From: Erwinia aphidicola
Lineage (GTDB): Bacteria > Pseudomonadota > Gammaproteobacteria > Enterobacterales > Enterobacteriaceae
Reading direction: 5' to 3'
Length of the DNA stretch: 64,000 bases
Assembly: GCF_024169515.1 (NCBI RefSeq)
Contig: NZ_JAMKCQ010000001.1
Span: 1,736,001 to 1,800,000 of the forward strand
Shown here: positions 1 through 12,270 of the stretch, piece by piece
Numbering within the stretch: position 1 is the first letter of the stretch
Layout: each line of letters opens with the position of its first letter
Made by a program: the position numbers and the translations under genes
Notes under the pieces: generated by a model
What the model saw: the letters and a program-made list of their open reading frames with translations, nothing else
What the model was told of the DNA's origin: nothing
Databases searched by the model: none

Positions 1-678
1 GACATAGCGGCGCAGTAACGTGTCCAGCAGCGCTTTCGGATCCGGTTCATACAGATAGTCCCAGGTACTCTTCTTCACAACGCCTTCCGCATCATCTGCT
101 GGCGGTAATGGCAGCAGCTGTACGATCTGTGGAGTCTGAGACATGGTGTTGATAAATTTGTTGCTGACGATAAACAGCTTGTCGAGACGGCCTTCATCGT
201 ATGCCTGAAGCATCACTTTGACCGGGCCAATCAGGTCGGACAGGGCAGGTTTATCACCCATCCCGGTAACCTGAGCAACCACGTTGCCGCCAACAGAGCT
301 GAAGAATGACAGACCTTTGGAACCGATAATCGCCATATCACTTTCGACGCCTTTATCAGCCCAGGCCTTCATATCAGCCAGCACTCGTTTGAACAGGTTA
401 ATGTTCAAACCACCACAAAGCCCGCGGTCGGTAGACACGACCAGATAGCCGACGCGTTTAACGTCACGCTCTTCCAGGTAAGGGTGCTTGTATTCCAGAT
501 TACCTAACGCAATGTGACCAATCACTTTGCGCATGGTCTCTGCATAAGGACGGCTGGCCGCCATGCGTTCCTGCGATTTACGCATTTTGGAGGCGGCGAC
601 CATTTCCATCGCTTTGGTGATCTTCTGCGTGTTTTGCACGCTGCCGATCTTACTACGTATCTCTTTTGCGCCGGCCAT
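1..678 (-). CDS. atpG: ATP synthase F1 gamma subunit, 3' end cut by window
   Basis: Central rotating shaft of the F1 motor, coupling c-ring rotation to catalysis in the alpha3beta3 head. The reverse-strand frame opens at the ATG at 678 ([20 protein letters not shown]), the conserved gamma N-terminus, and stays open to base 1. About 226 of the usual 287 residues are present, including the signature [11 protein letters not shown] near residue 84. It follows atpA by 54 bases, with an AGGAG-type ribosome site just upstream. The C-terminal helix lies outside the window. Identity is certain from family alignment and operon position; only the missing end is unknown. Confidence 0.97.
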   Translation of the reverse strand, partial: MAGAKEIRSKIGSVQNTQKITKAMEMVAASKMRKSQERMAASRPYAETMRKVIGHIALGNLEYKHPYLEERDVKRVGYLVVSTDRGLCGGLNINLFKRVLADMKAWADKGVESDMAIIGSKGLSFFSSVGGNVVAQVTGMGDKPALSDLIGPVKVMLQAYDEGRLDKLFIVSNKFINTMSQTPQIVQLLPLPPADDAEGVVKKSTWDYLYEPDPKALLDTLLRRYV

Positions 679-732
679 AAGCTTCTCCTCAAAGCCTTGC
701 AGCCTGCCCCCGAAGGAACAAGCCGCCAGACA

Positions 733-2274
<1,542 letters not shown>

Positions 2275-2290
2275 ATATGCTCCAGTCCCC

Positions 2291-2824
2291 TTAAGACTGC
2301 AAGACGTCTGCGAGGCGTTCGAGACGACCGCGTACGCTTCCGTCAATGACCATATCACCCGCACGGATGATTACGCCTGCCATTACAGACTTATCAATTT
2401 TGCAATTCAGCTTAACTTTGCGTGACAGACGTTTTTCCATCGCGCTGCTGATTTTGGTCAGCTGTTCATCGCTCAATGTCGTGGAAGAGATAACTTCAAC
2501 CTCAGCGGTCGCATCATGTGCGGCACGCAGTTGGATGAACTGTTCCAGAACAGCGGTAAGCGCTGGCAAACGTTTGTTTTCAGCCATCACCTTAATCAGG
2601 TTCTGACCGGCTTCGTCGAGTTGGTCACCACAGATCGCGATGAACGCTCCAGACAACGCTTCCGGCGCCAGAGCGCCGGAAAGAAGTTCTGATACCTGTT
2701 CATTGCCAGCCACTTCGGCGGCAAACGCCAGCATCTGCTGCCAGCGATCGATACTTTGATGTTCAACCGCAAAGTCAAAAGCGGCTTTAGCGTAGGGGCG
2801 AGCTACGGTAGTAAATTCAGACAT
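2291..2824 (-). CDS. atpH: ATP synthase F1 delta subunit
   Basis: Stator subunit that joins the top of F1 to the b-subunit stalk. The protein has 177 residues, the exact enterobacterial length, and starts [20 protein letters not shown], the characteristic N-terminal helical domain. The C-terminal half contains the conserved stretch around residues 130-165 that binds subunit b. The gene sits 11 bases after atpF and 16 before atpA, consistent with translational coupling in one operon. Confidence 0.97.
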   Translation of the reverse strand: MSEFTTVARPYAKAAFDFAVEHQSIDRWQQMLAFAAEVAGNEQVSELLSGALAPEALSGAFIAICGDQLDEAGQNLIKVMAENKRLPALTAVLEQFIQLRAAHDATAEVEVISSTTLSDEQLTKISSAMEKRLSRKVKLNCKIDKSVMAGVIIRAGDMVIDGSVRGRLERLADVLQS

Positions 2825-2835
2825 CAGCCCCTCCC

Positions 2836-3668
<833 letters not shown>

Positions 3669-3695
3669 TTAAAACGCAGTAGTGTTGAGAAAAAA

Positions 3696-4906
<1,211 letters not shown>

Positions 4907-4997
4907 GACGCTGAAACTCTCCTGCCCCGATGGGGGTATGTCGCGTGTCGTATAAAACTGCCTTTGCTCTTTTGAGTCAAGCAGCAAAAAACGTGCA

Positions 4998-5026
4998 AAT
5001 TATACGGTGCGCACCTGTGATTTCAA
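4998..5026 (-). promoter_or_regulatory. Predicted promoter of the atp operon
   Basis: On the minus strand a perfect -10 hexamer TATAAT (4998-5003) lies 16 bases from TTGAAA (5020-5025). Transcription would start near 4990, about 85 bases before atpI. This is the strongest sigma-70 match in the gap. It has not been mapped; it rests on consensus and position alone. Confidence 0.6.
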
Positions 5027-5672
5027 TCGATAAGTAGAGAAAAGGTGAACAATTATTTAAATTTCTTTCCAGCGCTCCGTTTTCCCAAACTGCTGGCGGC
5101 GGCAATTGGCTGGTTTTTTTCTGCAATACACGACATTGCTTGCTCACAAAGCGTGCGACAGATCACAATTCAGCAATGTAATACCGGACAAACAAGCTGG
5201 CTTTATCCTAATAATACGCAACAGTATGAATTTTAATTGTTTAATATCAATATATTAGATATTGGTTTTTTAAAAACGCCCTGTTGCTTCGATTAAAAGG
5301 TCTTATTGACATCTGTAGCAATTATTTAACATTGCTCAAGCCATTACTCACGCCGATTTATTGCGTGGATATATTTTCATGCGTGACTATCGGCACCCTT
5401 AAATATCGGGCCAAAGGTGATCAAAGTGATAATAAAATGTGAACTTAAGGTTAAATGTAACTGAGATTGTCAGATCATTTCCGTCGGCTGATTTAACCTG
5501 ATGGTAACAGCTCCGTCCAGGCAAATTTTCGCAAAAAAAAGCCCTCCCCTCTCCCCGCTCACCACGATTCAGGCTTAAGGCCGGGACTGGAGATAAAAAA
5601 GTCATATAATTTCAGGGGTTAACTATTTCTTAAAAACCCCGAATGCGGATAAAAATAAGGGTTTTCCTGGCT
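5027..5672. other. AT-rich gap between rsmG and the atp promoter, no gene seen
   Basis: About 650 bases without a credible gene. The short frames at 5045-5236 (+) and 5399-5605 (-) have low-complexity composition, no ribosome site and no family resemblance. The right part (5550-5670) is rich in A-runs. A short repeat-like stretch at 5613-5640 (GGGGTT ... AACCCC) could form a weak hairpin. I assign nothing else to it. Confidence 0.6.
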
Positions 5673-5713
5673 AAAAAAAAGCCCGTTAATGCGGGTTAAA
5701 CACACTAACGGGC
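5673..5713 (-). terminator. Rho-independent terminator after rsmG
   Basis: Read on the minus strand, GCCCGTTA (from 5713) pairs with TAACGGGC (ending 5681) and is followed by eight T residues (5680-5673). It begins about 20 bases after the rsmG stop, so it ends the mnmG-rsmG transcript before the atp operon. Confidence 0.9.
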
Positions 5714-5733
5714 CTGTTTTTTGGCTCAATCGG

Positions 5734-6354
5734 TTAGACAGATGGCGAAATAATCACCAAATGACGCTCGCCGGTCAGCGTTGGCACCGACAGCGGGCAC
5801 ACCTTCTCCACGCTAAAACCGGCCGGTAAAGCGGCGATTTCATCGTGCGGAAGGATGCCTTTCAGGGCATAGAATCGGCCATTCCCGCCAGGCAGATGGT
5901 GGCACCAGCTGACCATATCCGTCAGTGAAGCGAATGCCCGGCTGATCACCCCGTCAAACGGAGGCTCGGCAGGGAAGTCTTCAACGCGGCTCTGCACGGG
6001 GGTGACGTTCTCCAGCTTCAGTTCATGCTGTACCTGCTTCAGGAAGCGCACACGCTTGCCGAGGCTATCTAACAGGGTGAAATGCGCCTGCGGCCGCACA
6101 ATCGCCAGCGGGATGCCCGGCAAGCCGGGCCCGGTGCCAACATCGATAAAGCGTTCACCCACCAGGTGGGGTTCCACCACGATGCTGTCGAGAATATGAC
6201 GCACCAGCATCTGTTCCGGGTCACGCACCGAGGTCAGGTTATAGGCTTTGTTCCATTTGTGGAGCAGCTCCACATAGCCCACCAGCTGCTGTTTCTGCTG
6301 ATCGGACAGGGAAATTTGGGCGCTTTTCAGCAGGGCGGAGAGTTTATTAATCAC
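5734..6354 (-). CDS. rsmG: 16S rRNA (guanine527-N7)-methyltransferase
   Basis: Methylates N7 of G527 in the 530 loop of 16S rRNA using S-adenosylmethionine; loss gives low-level streptomycin resistance in E. coli. The 206-residue protein has the SAM-binding loop [10 protein letters not shown] at residues 71-80 and the family motif [13 protein letters not shown] segment ([15 protein letters not shown]) before it. It starts at a GTG (6354) with AGGA 8 bases upstream. It follows mnmG by 45 bases as in all enterics, with a palindromic repeat in the gap. Confidence 0.97.
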   Translation of the reverse strand: MINKLSALLKSAQISLSDQQKQQLVGYVELLHKWNKAYNLTSVRDPEQMLVRHILDSIVVEPHLVGERFIDVGTGPGLPGIPLAIVRPQAHFTLLDSLGKRVRFLKQVQHELKLENVTPVQSRVEDFPAEPPFDGVISRAFASLTDMVSWCHHLPGGNGRFYALKGILPHDEIAALPAGFSVEKVCPLSVPTLTGERHLVIISPSV

Positions 6355-6365
6355 GAAGAGGTCCT

Positions 6366-6390
6366 GTAGGGTCGGGGCAAGCCCGACCCG
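6366..6390 (+). repeat. GTAGGG-headed palindromic repeat, copy 1
   Basis: GTAG is followed by the perfect arms GGGTCGGG (6369-6376) and CCCGACCC (6382-6389) around a 5-base loop. It lies in the mnmG-rsmG gap. Four more sequences with the same head and a different but self-complementary stem occur in this window (17376, 17424 inverted, 42988, 46399). Confidence 0.75.
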
Positions 6391-6399
6391 TATTTCAGG

Positions 6400-8289
6400 T
6401 CAGGCGCTTTTGCGCAGCAGGCCCTGTTTTTTAAGGTAAATAAGGAGAATTGAGATCGCCGCCGGGGTGATCCCGGAGATACGTGAGGCCTGGCCAATCG
6501 ATCCCGGTTTGTGATCGTTCAGCTTGGCAATGACCTCATTGGAGAGGCCACTCACCTGCTGGTAGTTCAGATCGACCGGCAGCACGGTGTTTTCATTGCG
6601 CAGCTGGCGATCGATCTCTTCCTGCTGGCGAGCAATGTAGCCTTCGTACTTCACCTGGATCTCAACCTGCTCGGCAGCCTGCGGGTCGCTAAGCGACGGG
6701 CCGAAGGTGCTGAGGGTCATCAGCTGAGGGTAAGTCATTTCCGGGCGGCGCAGCAGATCTTCACCGCTGGCTTCCTTGGTCAGGGCAGCGCTCAGCAGCG
6801 TGTTCACTTCGCTAACGTTTTCTGATTTCGGATGCACCCAGATATCACGCAGACGCTGACGTTCCAGCTCGATGCTTTCCAGCTTCTCGTTGAAGCGCGC
6901 CCAGCGGGCATCATCGACCAGCCCCAGTTCACGGCCGGCAGCGGTCAGACGCAGGTCGGCGTTATCTTCACGCAGCATCAGGCGATATTCCGCGCGCGAG
7001 GTGAACATGCGGTACGGCTCTTTGGTGCCGAGGGTGCAGAGATCGTCGACCAGCACGCCAAGGTAAGCCTGGTCACGACGCGGTGCCCAGCTCTCTTTGT
7101 CAGCAGACTGGCGACCTGCATTCAGACCCGCCAGCAGACCCTGGGCTGCCGCTTCTTCGTAGCCGGTGGTGCCGTTGATCTGTCCGGCAAAGAACAGACC
7201 CTGAATATATTTACTCTCCAGCGTCGGTTTCAGATCGCGTGGATCGAAGAAATCGTACTCGATGGCGTAGCCAGGACGAACGATTTTGGCATTTTCCATC
7301 CCGTGCATCGAGCGCACGATCTGCATCTGCACATCAAACGGCAGGCTGGTGGAGATGCCGTTCGGATAAATTTCATTGCTGGTCAGCCCTTCCGGTTCGA
7401 GGAAGATCTGGTGCGCATTGCGGTCGGCAAAACGCATCACCTTGTCTTCAATTGACGGGCAGTAGCGTGGACCAATGCCTTCAATCACCCCGGCATACAT
7501 CGGGCTGCGATCGAGGTTATTGCGGATCACCTCATGGGTTTTCTCATTGGTGTAGGTGATGTAGCACGGCACCTGCTGAGGGTGCTGGCTGACATTGCCC
7601 ATGAACGAGAATACCGGCATTGGCGTATCACCATGCTGCGGAGCCAGCACGCTGAAGTCGATGGTGCGTGCATCAATGCGCGGTGGGGTACCGGTTTTCA
7701 GGCGGCCAACGCGCAGCGGCAGTTCACGCAGGCGGCGTGACAGCGGAATGGATGGCGGATCGCCAGCACGGCCACCGCTGTAGTTATCCATGCCGATATG
7801 AATTTTGCCATCGAGGAAAGTCCCCACGGTCAGCACCACGGCTTTTGCGCGGAACTTGAGGCCCATCTGGGTCACAGCACCGACGACGCGATCGTTCTCG
7901 ACGATCAGATCTTCAACCGCCTGCTGGAAGATCATCAGGTTTGGCTGGTTCTCCAGCGCGGTGCGTACCGCCTGACGATACAGCACGCGGTCAGCCTGAG
8001 CACGGGTGGCGCGTACCGCCGGACCTTTGCTGGCGTTTAGTATCCTAAACTGGATACCGGCCTGGTCTATTGCGTGAGCCATCAACCCACCCAGTGCATC
8101 CACTTCTTTAACCAGATGTCCTTTCCCGATACCGCCAATCGCCGGGTTGCAGGACATCTGTCCCAGCGTGTCGATGTTATGGGTTAATAACAGGGTTTGT
8201 TGACCCATACGGGCAGCGGCCATAGCGGCTTCTGTCCCTGCATGACCACCACCGATTACGATGACGTCAAAAGGATCTGGATAAAACAT
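6400..8289 (-). CDS. mnmG: tRNA uridine-5-carboxymethylaminomethyl modification enzyme, FAD-binding
   Basis: With MnmE it installs the cmnm5 group on the wobble uridine of several tRNAs, including tRNA-Glu(UUC), which is also encoded in this window. The 629 residues match E. coli MnmG (GidA). The FAD dinucleotide fold [10 protein letters not shown] begins at residue 13, and the conserved cysteine segments and the C-terminal helical domain that binds MnmE are present. The gene starts beside oriC and is transcribed away from it. Confidence 0.98.
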   Translation of the reverse strand: MFYPDPFDVIVIGGGHAGTEAAMAAARMGQQTLLLTHNIDTLGQMSCNPAIGGIGKGHLVKEVDALGGLMAHAIDQAGIQFRILNASKGPAVRATRAQADRVLYRQAVRTALENQPNLMIFQQAVEDLIVENDRVVGAVTQMGLKFRAKAVVLTVGTFLDGKIHIGMDNYSGGRAGDPPSIPLSRRLRELPLRVGRLKTGTPPRIDARTIDFSVLAPQHGDTPMPVFSFMGNVSQHPQQVPCYITYTNEKTHEVIRNNLDRSPMYAGVIEGIGPRYCPSIEDKVMRFADRNAHQIFLEPEGLTSNEIYPNGISTSLPFDVQMQIVRSMHGMENAKIVRPGYAIEYDFFDPRDLKPTLESKYIQGLFFAGQINGTTGYEEAAAQGLLAGLNAGRQSADKESWAPRRDQAYLGVLVDDLCTLGTKEPYRMFTSRAEYRLMLREDNADLRLTAAGRELGLVDDARWARFNEKLESIELERQRLRDIWVHPKSENVSEVNTLLSAALTKEASGEDLLRRPEMTYPQLMTLSTFGPSLSDPQAAEQVEIQVKYEGYIARQQEEIDRQLRNENTVLPVDLNYQQVSGLSNEVIAKLNDHKPGSIGQASRISGITPAAISILLIYLKKQGLLRKSA

Positions 8290-8343
8290 GGTACTGCACC
8301 TCGCGGCTTGTGCGATTGAAGAGAGTGTTGCTGAGGGCGTGGA

Positions 8344-8371
8344 TTCTACTCAACTTTAGACGATGGCGAAA
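8344..8371 (-). promoter_or_regulatory. mnmG promoter beside oriC
   Basis: On the minus strand TAGAAT (8349-8344) sits 16 bases after TTTCGC (8371-8366). From memory the GATTCTACTCAACTTT stretch is the same as in the E. coli gidA promoter. Transcription from it leaves oriC and is known in E. coli to assist initiation by local supercoiling. Confidence 0.6.
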
Positions 8372-8400
8372 GCGCCGGGATCTTCGTGTATTAAAAAGAA

Positions 8401-8645
8401 GATCTTTTTTATTTAGAGATCTCTTTATTAGATCTTCTATTAGGATCGACGATCTCTGTGGATAAGCCATTTTTGCTGATAAGGATCAGGCAATTAGGCA
8501 GGATCATTAACTGTGAATGATCGGTGATCCCACGCCGTATAAGCTGGGATCTAAATGGCATGTTATGCACAGGCTCCGGCAGGTGCCCGAGTTGTTCTTG
8601 GGATAAACACCGGTTATCAGACGGAATTGAGCATGGTTATCCACA
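8401..8645. other. oriC: Chromosomal replication origin oriC
   Basis: The unwinding element is three GATCT-headed AT-rich 13-mers at 8401-8413, 8418-8430 and 8431-8443. DnaA boxes follow: R1-type TGTGGATAA at 8457-8465, R2-type TTATGCACA at 8563-8571, a weaker TTGGGATAA at 8598-8606 and R4-type TTATCCACA at 8637-8645. GATC sites for Dam/SeqA are dense, and the segment GGATCATTAACTGTGAATGA with the following GATCGGTGATCC appears identical to E. coli. It lies between mnmG and mioC as in E. coli. The bases from 8646 to mioC hold no gene. Confidence 0.97.
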
Positions 8646-8755
8646 GATAAACGCGGTAAAACCAGGCGAAAAAGAGCAACATTTACAAAAGTCGGGATCG
8701 AAAACCCGTTTTTATACGGATCGAACCGACGATCGCGGCCCGATCCACAGCGGTT

Positions 8756-9196
8756 TTAGATCAGTTCTTTCCAGCTTTCTACCCAGACACCGGCAGGATC
8801 TTCCGGAATCTCATGTTCCAGCACGTCAATATCGAGACGATCGCCAATGCGCTGAGCGCCGAGCGAGGTCAGCAGCTCATCAAACTGCACGATCGCGCCA
8901 CAGAACAGATCGTATTCGCGGTTGCCAATACCGACCGCGCCATAGCGCAGGTTGCTGAGATCGGGCTGCTCTTCCTTTATAGCGTCAAACAGCGGCTGGA
9001 TATTATCCGGCAGCTCACCGGCACCGTGGGTCGATGAGACCACAATCCAGATGCCAGACGTTTTCAGCTCTTCAAGCTCAGGTCCGTGCAGCGTCTCGGT
9101 GGTGTGCCCGGCCTCATCCAGCTTTTCTGCCAGATGATCGGCAACATATTCTGCGCTGCCTAAGGTGCTGCCACTGATTAAAGTAATGTCGGCCAT
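8756..9196 (-). CDS. mioC: Flavodoxin-like protein MioC
   Basis: FMN-binding flavodoxin of 146 residues (E. coli 147), required as an electron carrier for biotin synthase activity in vitro. The phosphate-binding loop SGSTLGSAEY is at the N-terminus and the flavin-contact segments SSTHGAGELPDN and AVGIGNREYDLF are intact. It is transcribed into oriC; in E. coli its promoter is repressed by DnaA. A near-match DnaA box (TGTGGAAAA) occurs around 9255 in its upstream region. Confidence 0.96.
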   Translation of the reverse strand: MADITLISGSTLGSAEYVADHLAEKLDEAGHTTETLHGPELEELKTSGIWIVVSSTHGAGELPDNIQPLFDAIKEEQPDLSNLRYGAVGIGNREYDLFCGAIVQFDELLTSLGAQRIGDRLDIDVLEHEIPEDPAGVWVESWKELI

Positions 9197-9312
9197 GATG
9201 GGATCCCTGAATGATAATGGCGGGCATTGTACGCTGTGATCAGGCTGGGATCTACCTGTGGAAAACCAGGGTTTTTATGAAAGGTACCTGGCTCGCTTGT
9301 CATTTACGATCC

Positions 9313-9369
9313 GGGCAGTGCTCGCGGTCCTCCCGTACTACAGTACGCTGCGGGCGTTGTGCGCTGGCC
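9313..9369. repeat. Long imperfect hairpin between mioC and asnC
   Basis: The tip is a perfect CGTACT (9334-9339) / AGTACG (9342-9347) with a 2-base spacer, and the flanks (GGGCAGTGC ... GCGCTGGCC) continue the pairing imperfectly. The design matches the hairpin in the 23S-5S spacer at 36368-36466, whose tip is CATACT/AGTATG. It looks like an intergenic repeat, but family membership is inference. Confidence 0.5.
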
Positions 9370-9432
9370 GAATCACAACTGACTGCGCCGCCGACGGTAC
9401 GCATTGTTGCAAGATCCGCAAGCCGTACAGGT

Positions 9433-9441
9433 TGTGGATAA
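9433..9441 (+). promoter_or_regulatory. Consensus DnaA box upstream of mioC
   Basis: TGTGGATAA is a perfect DnaA box, identical to oriC R1. It lies between mioC and asnC, near the asnC stop. E. coli also has DnaA boxes in the mioC upstream region that let DnaA control transcription entering oriC. Confidence 0.7.
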
Positions 9442-9454
9442 TTTTGTGCACAGA

Positions 9455-9916
9455 TCAGGGCGTAATAGTGCGCATGATCGGGTTCTGCAACGAGATCAGG
9501 GTTTCGGTCGACTGGATTTCATCAATGGTCTGGATCTTGTTGATCAACACCTGCTGCAGGGCGTCGATCGAGCGGCACATCACCTTAATAAAGATGCTGT
9601 AGTGGCCGGTGGTGTACCAGGCTTCCACCACTTCTTCAAGCTGCTCCAGTTTCGCTACGGCGGCAGGATAGTCCCTGGCGCTTTTCAGGATGATGCCGAT
9701 AAAGCAGCAGACGTCATAGCCCAGCATCTTCGGGTCAATTTCTACCCGCGTGCCTTTAATAATCCCCGCCTGCTTCATCTTCTCAACGCGCACGTGAATG
9801 GTCCCCGGGCTGACGTTGAACTGTTTTGCCAGTTCGGCGTAGGCGACACGGGCGTTATCCATCAGGGCATTCAGGATGCCGCGATCGAGATTATCTGGCT
9901 GCATATTATCTGCCAT
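9455..9916 (-). CDS. asnC: Lrp/AsnC-family transcriptional regulator
   Basis: In E. coli AsnC activates asnA when asparagine is low and controls itself and mnmG. The 153-residue protein has the N-terminal helix-turn-helix (about residues 10-50, LDRGILNALMDNARVAYAEL) and the RAM ligand domain with the very conserved segment IFIKVMCRSIDALQ. It keeps its oriC-side position. Its usual divergent target asnA is absent; ovoA lies upstream on the same strand. The protein is near-identical to E. coli AsnC, so its role in self-control and mnmG is probably retained. Confidence 0.96.
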   Translation of the reverse strand: MADNMQPDNLDRGILNALMDNARVAYAELAKQFNVSPGTIHVRVEKMKQAGIIKGTRVEIDPKMLGYDVCCFIGIILKSARDYPAAVAKLEQLEEVVEAWYTTGHYSIFIKVMCRSIDALQQVLINKIQTIDEIQSTETLISLQNPIMRTITP

Positions 9917-10036
9917 GGGGGCTCCGGAATTATCGAATAATAAGTTGGACAGACGATAATGTGCGCGATCGTGAACAGAATGGCAATCGGAGTGATGATA
10001 TGACAGCGGGCGCCGGAGTGGCGCCCGCGGGTGGGA

Positions 10037-12175
10037 TTAGCGTTTACGCCACAGGGTGAGCTGCGCCACGGTGTGCTGATATTTGCGCGCCGTCTCGCGA
10101 ATAACAAATGGCACATCCTGCGCCGGGGCGATCTCTTCAAAATCGGCCGCCAGCAGGCGTTGCAGCGCCTGATAGGTTGACAGCGCCTCGCCGTTTTCAC
10201 GGATACCGCCCAGCCAGTTCTCCTTCGGCGTAAACTCTTCCAGCCAGGTATAAGGCGAGGAGAGCATCAGCACGCCGCCGGAGCGGATCATGCGGGTGAT
10301 ATCGTGCAGGAAGCGCTGCGGCTGGCGCAGGCGATCAATCAGGTTGGAGGCCAGCACCAGGTCAAACCCTTCCGGCTGCGGCTTGAGGTTACAGGCATCG
10401 CCCTGCACAAACTGGATGCGCTGCGCCTGCTCTGCGCCCAAACCAACGTCTTTCAGCCGCACCTGACGGTACTCAACCAGGTCACCCTCTTCTTGGGTGA
10501 CATAGCGGAAGTCTTCGCCGCTGGTCAGCTGAAGTGCCACGTCGATAAAGCGCGCCGAGTAGTCCATACCGACGACCTGCTCAAAGTGGCGCGCCAGTTC
10601 AAAGCTGGCGCGCCCGGTGGCGCAGCCGATATCCAACGCGCGCTGGCGTTTATCGGTAAGGGTGCAGGCGATCTCCGCCAGCGCTTTACCGTAGTTCGCC
10701 ACGCCGAAGTATTCCGGGCCGTACTGGAAGTCGAGATACTGTGACACCATGCTGTCGGTTTCATACGGGTTTTGCACCATGGTTTCCTGATGCTCAGAGA
10801 CGACGTAGCGGAAACCGGCGTGCTGGAAGAAGTGGCGGCGAAATGCGTAGCGCGCTGACTTTAGTGCTTCATTGCCGGTTGAGATCCAGCTGCCGCCTTT
10901 GATCAGTGAGTGCTTGCCGTCAAAGGTCGGCGTGGAGAAGTCGTCATACAGCGGATGCACGCGGAAGCCTTCGAAGCCGTTGATCGGCGTGGTGGTCCAC
11001 TGCCAGACGTTGCCGATCAGATCGAAGAAATCGCCCTGTGCAAACTGGTCCACCGGGCAGGAAGAGGCCCAGTAAGCGAGGTTAATATTGCCCGGCGCTT
11101 CCTGCCAGTCTGGCTGATCGCCTGGCACCTGCTCGCGCAGCAGCATCCACTCGCTCTCTGCCGGTAGCTGTACCGACTGCCCGGTTCGATCGGCTTTCCA
11201 GCGGCAGAAGGCGGCGGCTTCCAGCTGATTGACCTCCGCCGGCCAGTCCCACGGCATAGCGATCTCTTCAGCCAGCAGGCGCAGCTTCAGCGCATCCGGC
11301 TGGTCAGCGCTGCCAACCCAGAAGGTCGGCATGGTGGCTGCGGCGAACTCGCGCCAGCCCCAGCCTTCATCATCCCACCAGCTTTGGGTCTGGTAGCCGC
11401 CATCGGCAATAAACGCGAAGAACTCGGCGTTGCTGACCAGCATTTTGCTGGCCTGGAATGGCTGCACGCTGCTGGTCAGCGAGCCGTACTCATTGTCCCA
11501 GCCGTAGGTATCATCGGTTTTGCCCTGGGTGATGCGCCCGGCGGCGACGTCGACCAGACTGTTTTGCGGCACGGACAGGCGATCGTGGCGCGCGTCCGGG
11601 CAGGCGGGCCAGTGCGGCTGAGGTTTGACCCACGCCAGCGGCAGCTGACGCATCAGCACGCTGGAGGTTTCCAGGTGGATGCGTTCGTGCTCAATGCCCA
11701 TCAGTATCACCCACGCCGGGCTCTCCCAGCCAATCGGCAGGGTTAGCGGCATCTCGCGGATAAACTTTTCGACGCGCGCGCGCACTTTGCCGCGATAGTC
11801 GCGCAGCTCGGCCACTGATGGCCAGCTGTAGTGGCTGTTATCCAGATCGTCCCAGCTCATTTCATCAACGCCGATCGCCAGCATCGCTTCGATCTTATCG
11901 TCGATACGGCTATCGATCAGACGGCCCGCCATCAGCTTATTAATATAGAAAGTGGCGGTGTGGCCATAATAGAAGATCAGCGGATGGCGCAGCGAAATGG
12001 CTTTGGTGTAGTAAGCGCGCTCGTCAGCGAGGCAGTCGAACAGGCTCTCATACAGCTCCCACGTCTGACGGAAGTAGCTGAGCAGCTGCTGACGTTTCTG
12101 TTCGGGGTCGTTGCCGCTTAAGGTCAGCGTGCGGGTCGGTGCAGGTAATCCTGTCTGGTGTTGTTGCGAAGTCAC
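10037..12175 (-). CDS. ovoA: 5-histidylcysteine sulfoxide synthase / mercaptohistidine N-methyltransferase (OvoA)
   Basis: Two-domain enzyme of ovothiol synthesis: an iron-dependent sulfoxide synthase joins cysteine to C5 of histidine with O2, and a C-terminal SAM domain N-methylates 5-thiohistidine. The N-terminal DinB-like region holds the iron motif HX3HXE (HERIHLE, residues 163-169). A formylglycine-generating-enzyme-like domain follows (FFDLIGNVWQWTTTP, RRHFFQHAGFRYV), then the methyltransferase fold from about residue 480 (ALDIGCATGRASFELAR). An open frame begins at a TTG (12205); the GTG at 12175 has GGGAG 6 bases upstream, giving 712 residues, so I prefer it. A lyase for the next step is not encoded nearby. 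Confidence 0.93.
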   Translation of the reverse strand: MTSQQHQTGLPAPTRTLTLSGNDPEQKRQQLLSYFRQTWELYESLFDCLADERAYYTKAISLRHPLIFYYGHTATFYINKLMAGRLIDSRIDDKIEAMLAIGVDEMSWDDLDNSHYSWPSVAELRDYRGKVRARVEKFIREMPLTLPIGWESPAWVILMGIEHERIHLETSSVLMRQLPLAWVKPQPHWPACPDARHDRLSVPQNSLVDVAAGRITQGKTDDTYGWDNEYGSLTSSVQPFQASKMLVSNAEFFAFIADGGYQTQSWWDDEGWGWREFAAATMPTFWVGSADQPDALKLRLLAEEIAMPWDWPAEVNQLEAAAFCRWKADRTGQSVQLPAESEWMLLREQVPGDQPDWQEAPGNINLAYWASSCPVDQFAQGDFFDLIGNVWQWTTTPINGFEGFRVHPLYDDFSTPTFDGKHSLIKGGSWISTGNEALKSARYAFRRHFFQHAGFRYVVSEHQETMVQNPYETDSMVSQYLDFQYGPEYFGVANYGKALAEIACTLTDKRQRALDIGCATGRASFELARHFEQVVGMDYSARFIDVALQLTSGEDFRYVTQEEGDLVEYRQVRLKDVGLGAEQAQRIQFVQGDACNLKPQPEGFDLVLASNLIDRLRQPQRFLHDITRMIRSGGVLMLSSPYTWLEEFTPKENWLGGIRENGEALSTYQALQRLLAADFEEIAPAQDVPFVIRETARKYQHTVAQLTLWRKR

Positions 12176-12225
12176 GTCATGCTCCCGTCTTGCCTGATAT
12201 GCCAAATGGCTAAAGCGTAGATATC

Positions 12226-12234
12226 ACTATAGCA
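12226..12234 (-). promoter_or_regulatory. Possible extended -10 promoter of ovoA
   Basis: On the minus strand TGCTATAGT (12234-12226) fits the extended -10 pattern TGnTATAAT with one change. It is about 50 bases upstream of the GTG. No good -35 is visible, which is acceptable for extended -10 promoters. It would let ovoA be expressed apart from ravA-viaA, whose last stop is at 12271. Confidence 0.4.
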
Positions 12235-12270
12235 AATAAGCATAGACGGAATGTTTCTTAGGGTAGGGCG

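Noticed and set aside
5045..5236. 63-codon frame in the atp upstream gap
   Set aside because: No ribosome site, AT-rich random composition, no recognisable family.
12176..12205. TTG at 12205 as the ovoA start
   Set aside because: The GTG at 12175 has GGGAG at proper spacing; the extension adds ten unrelated residues.
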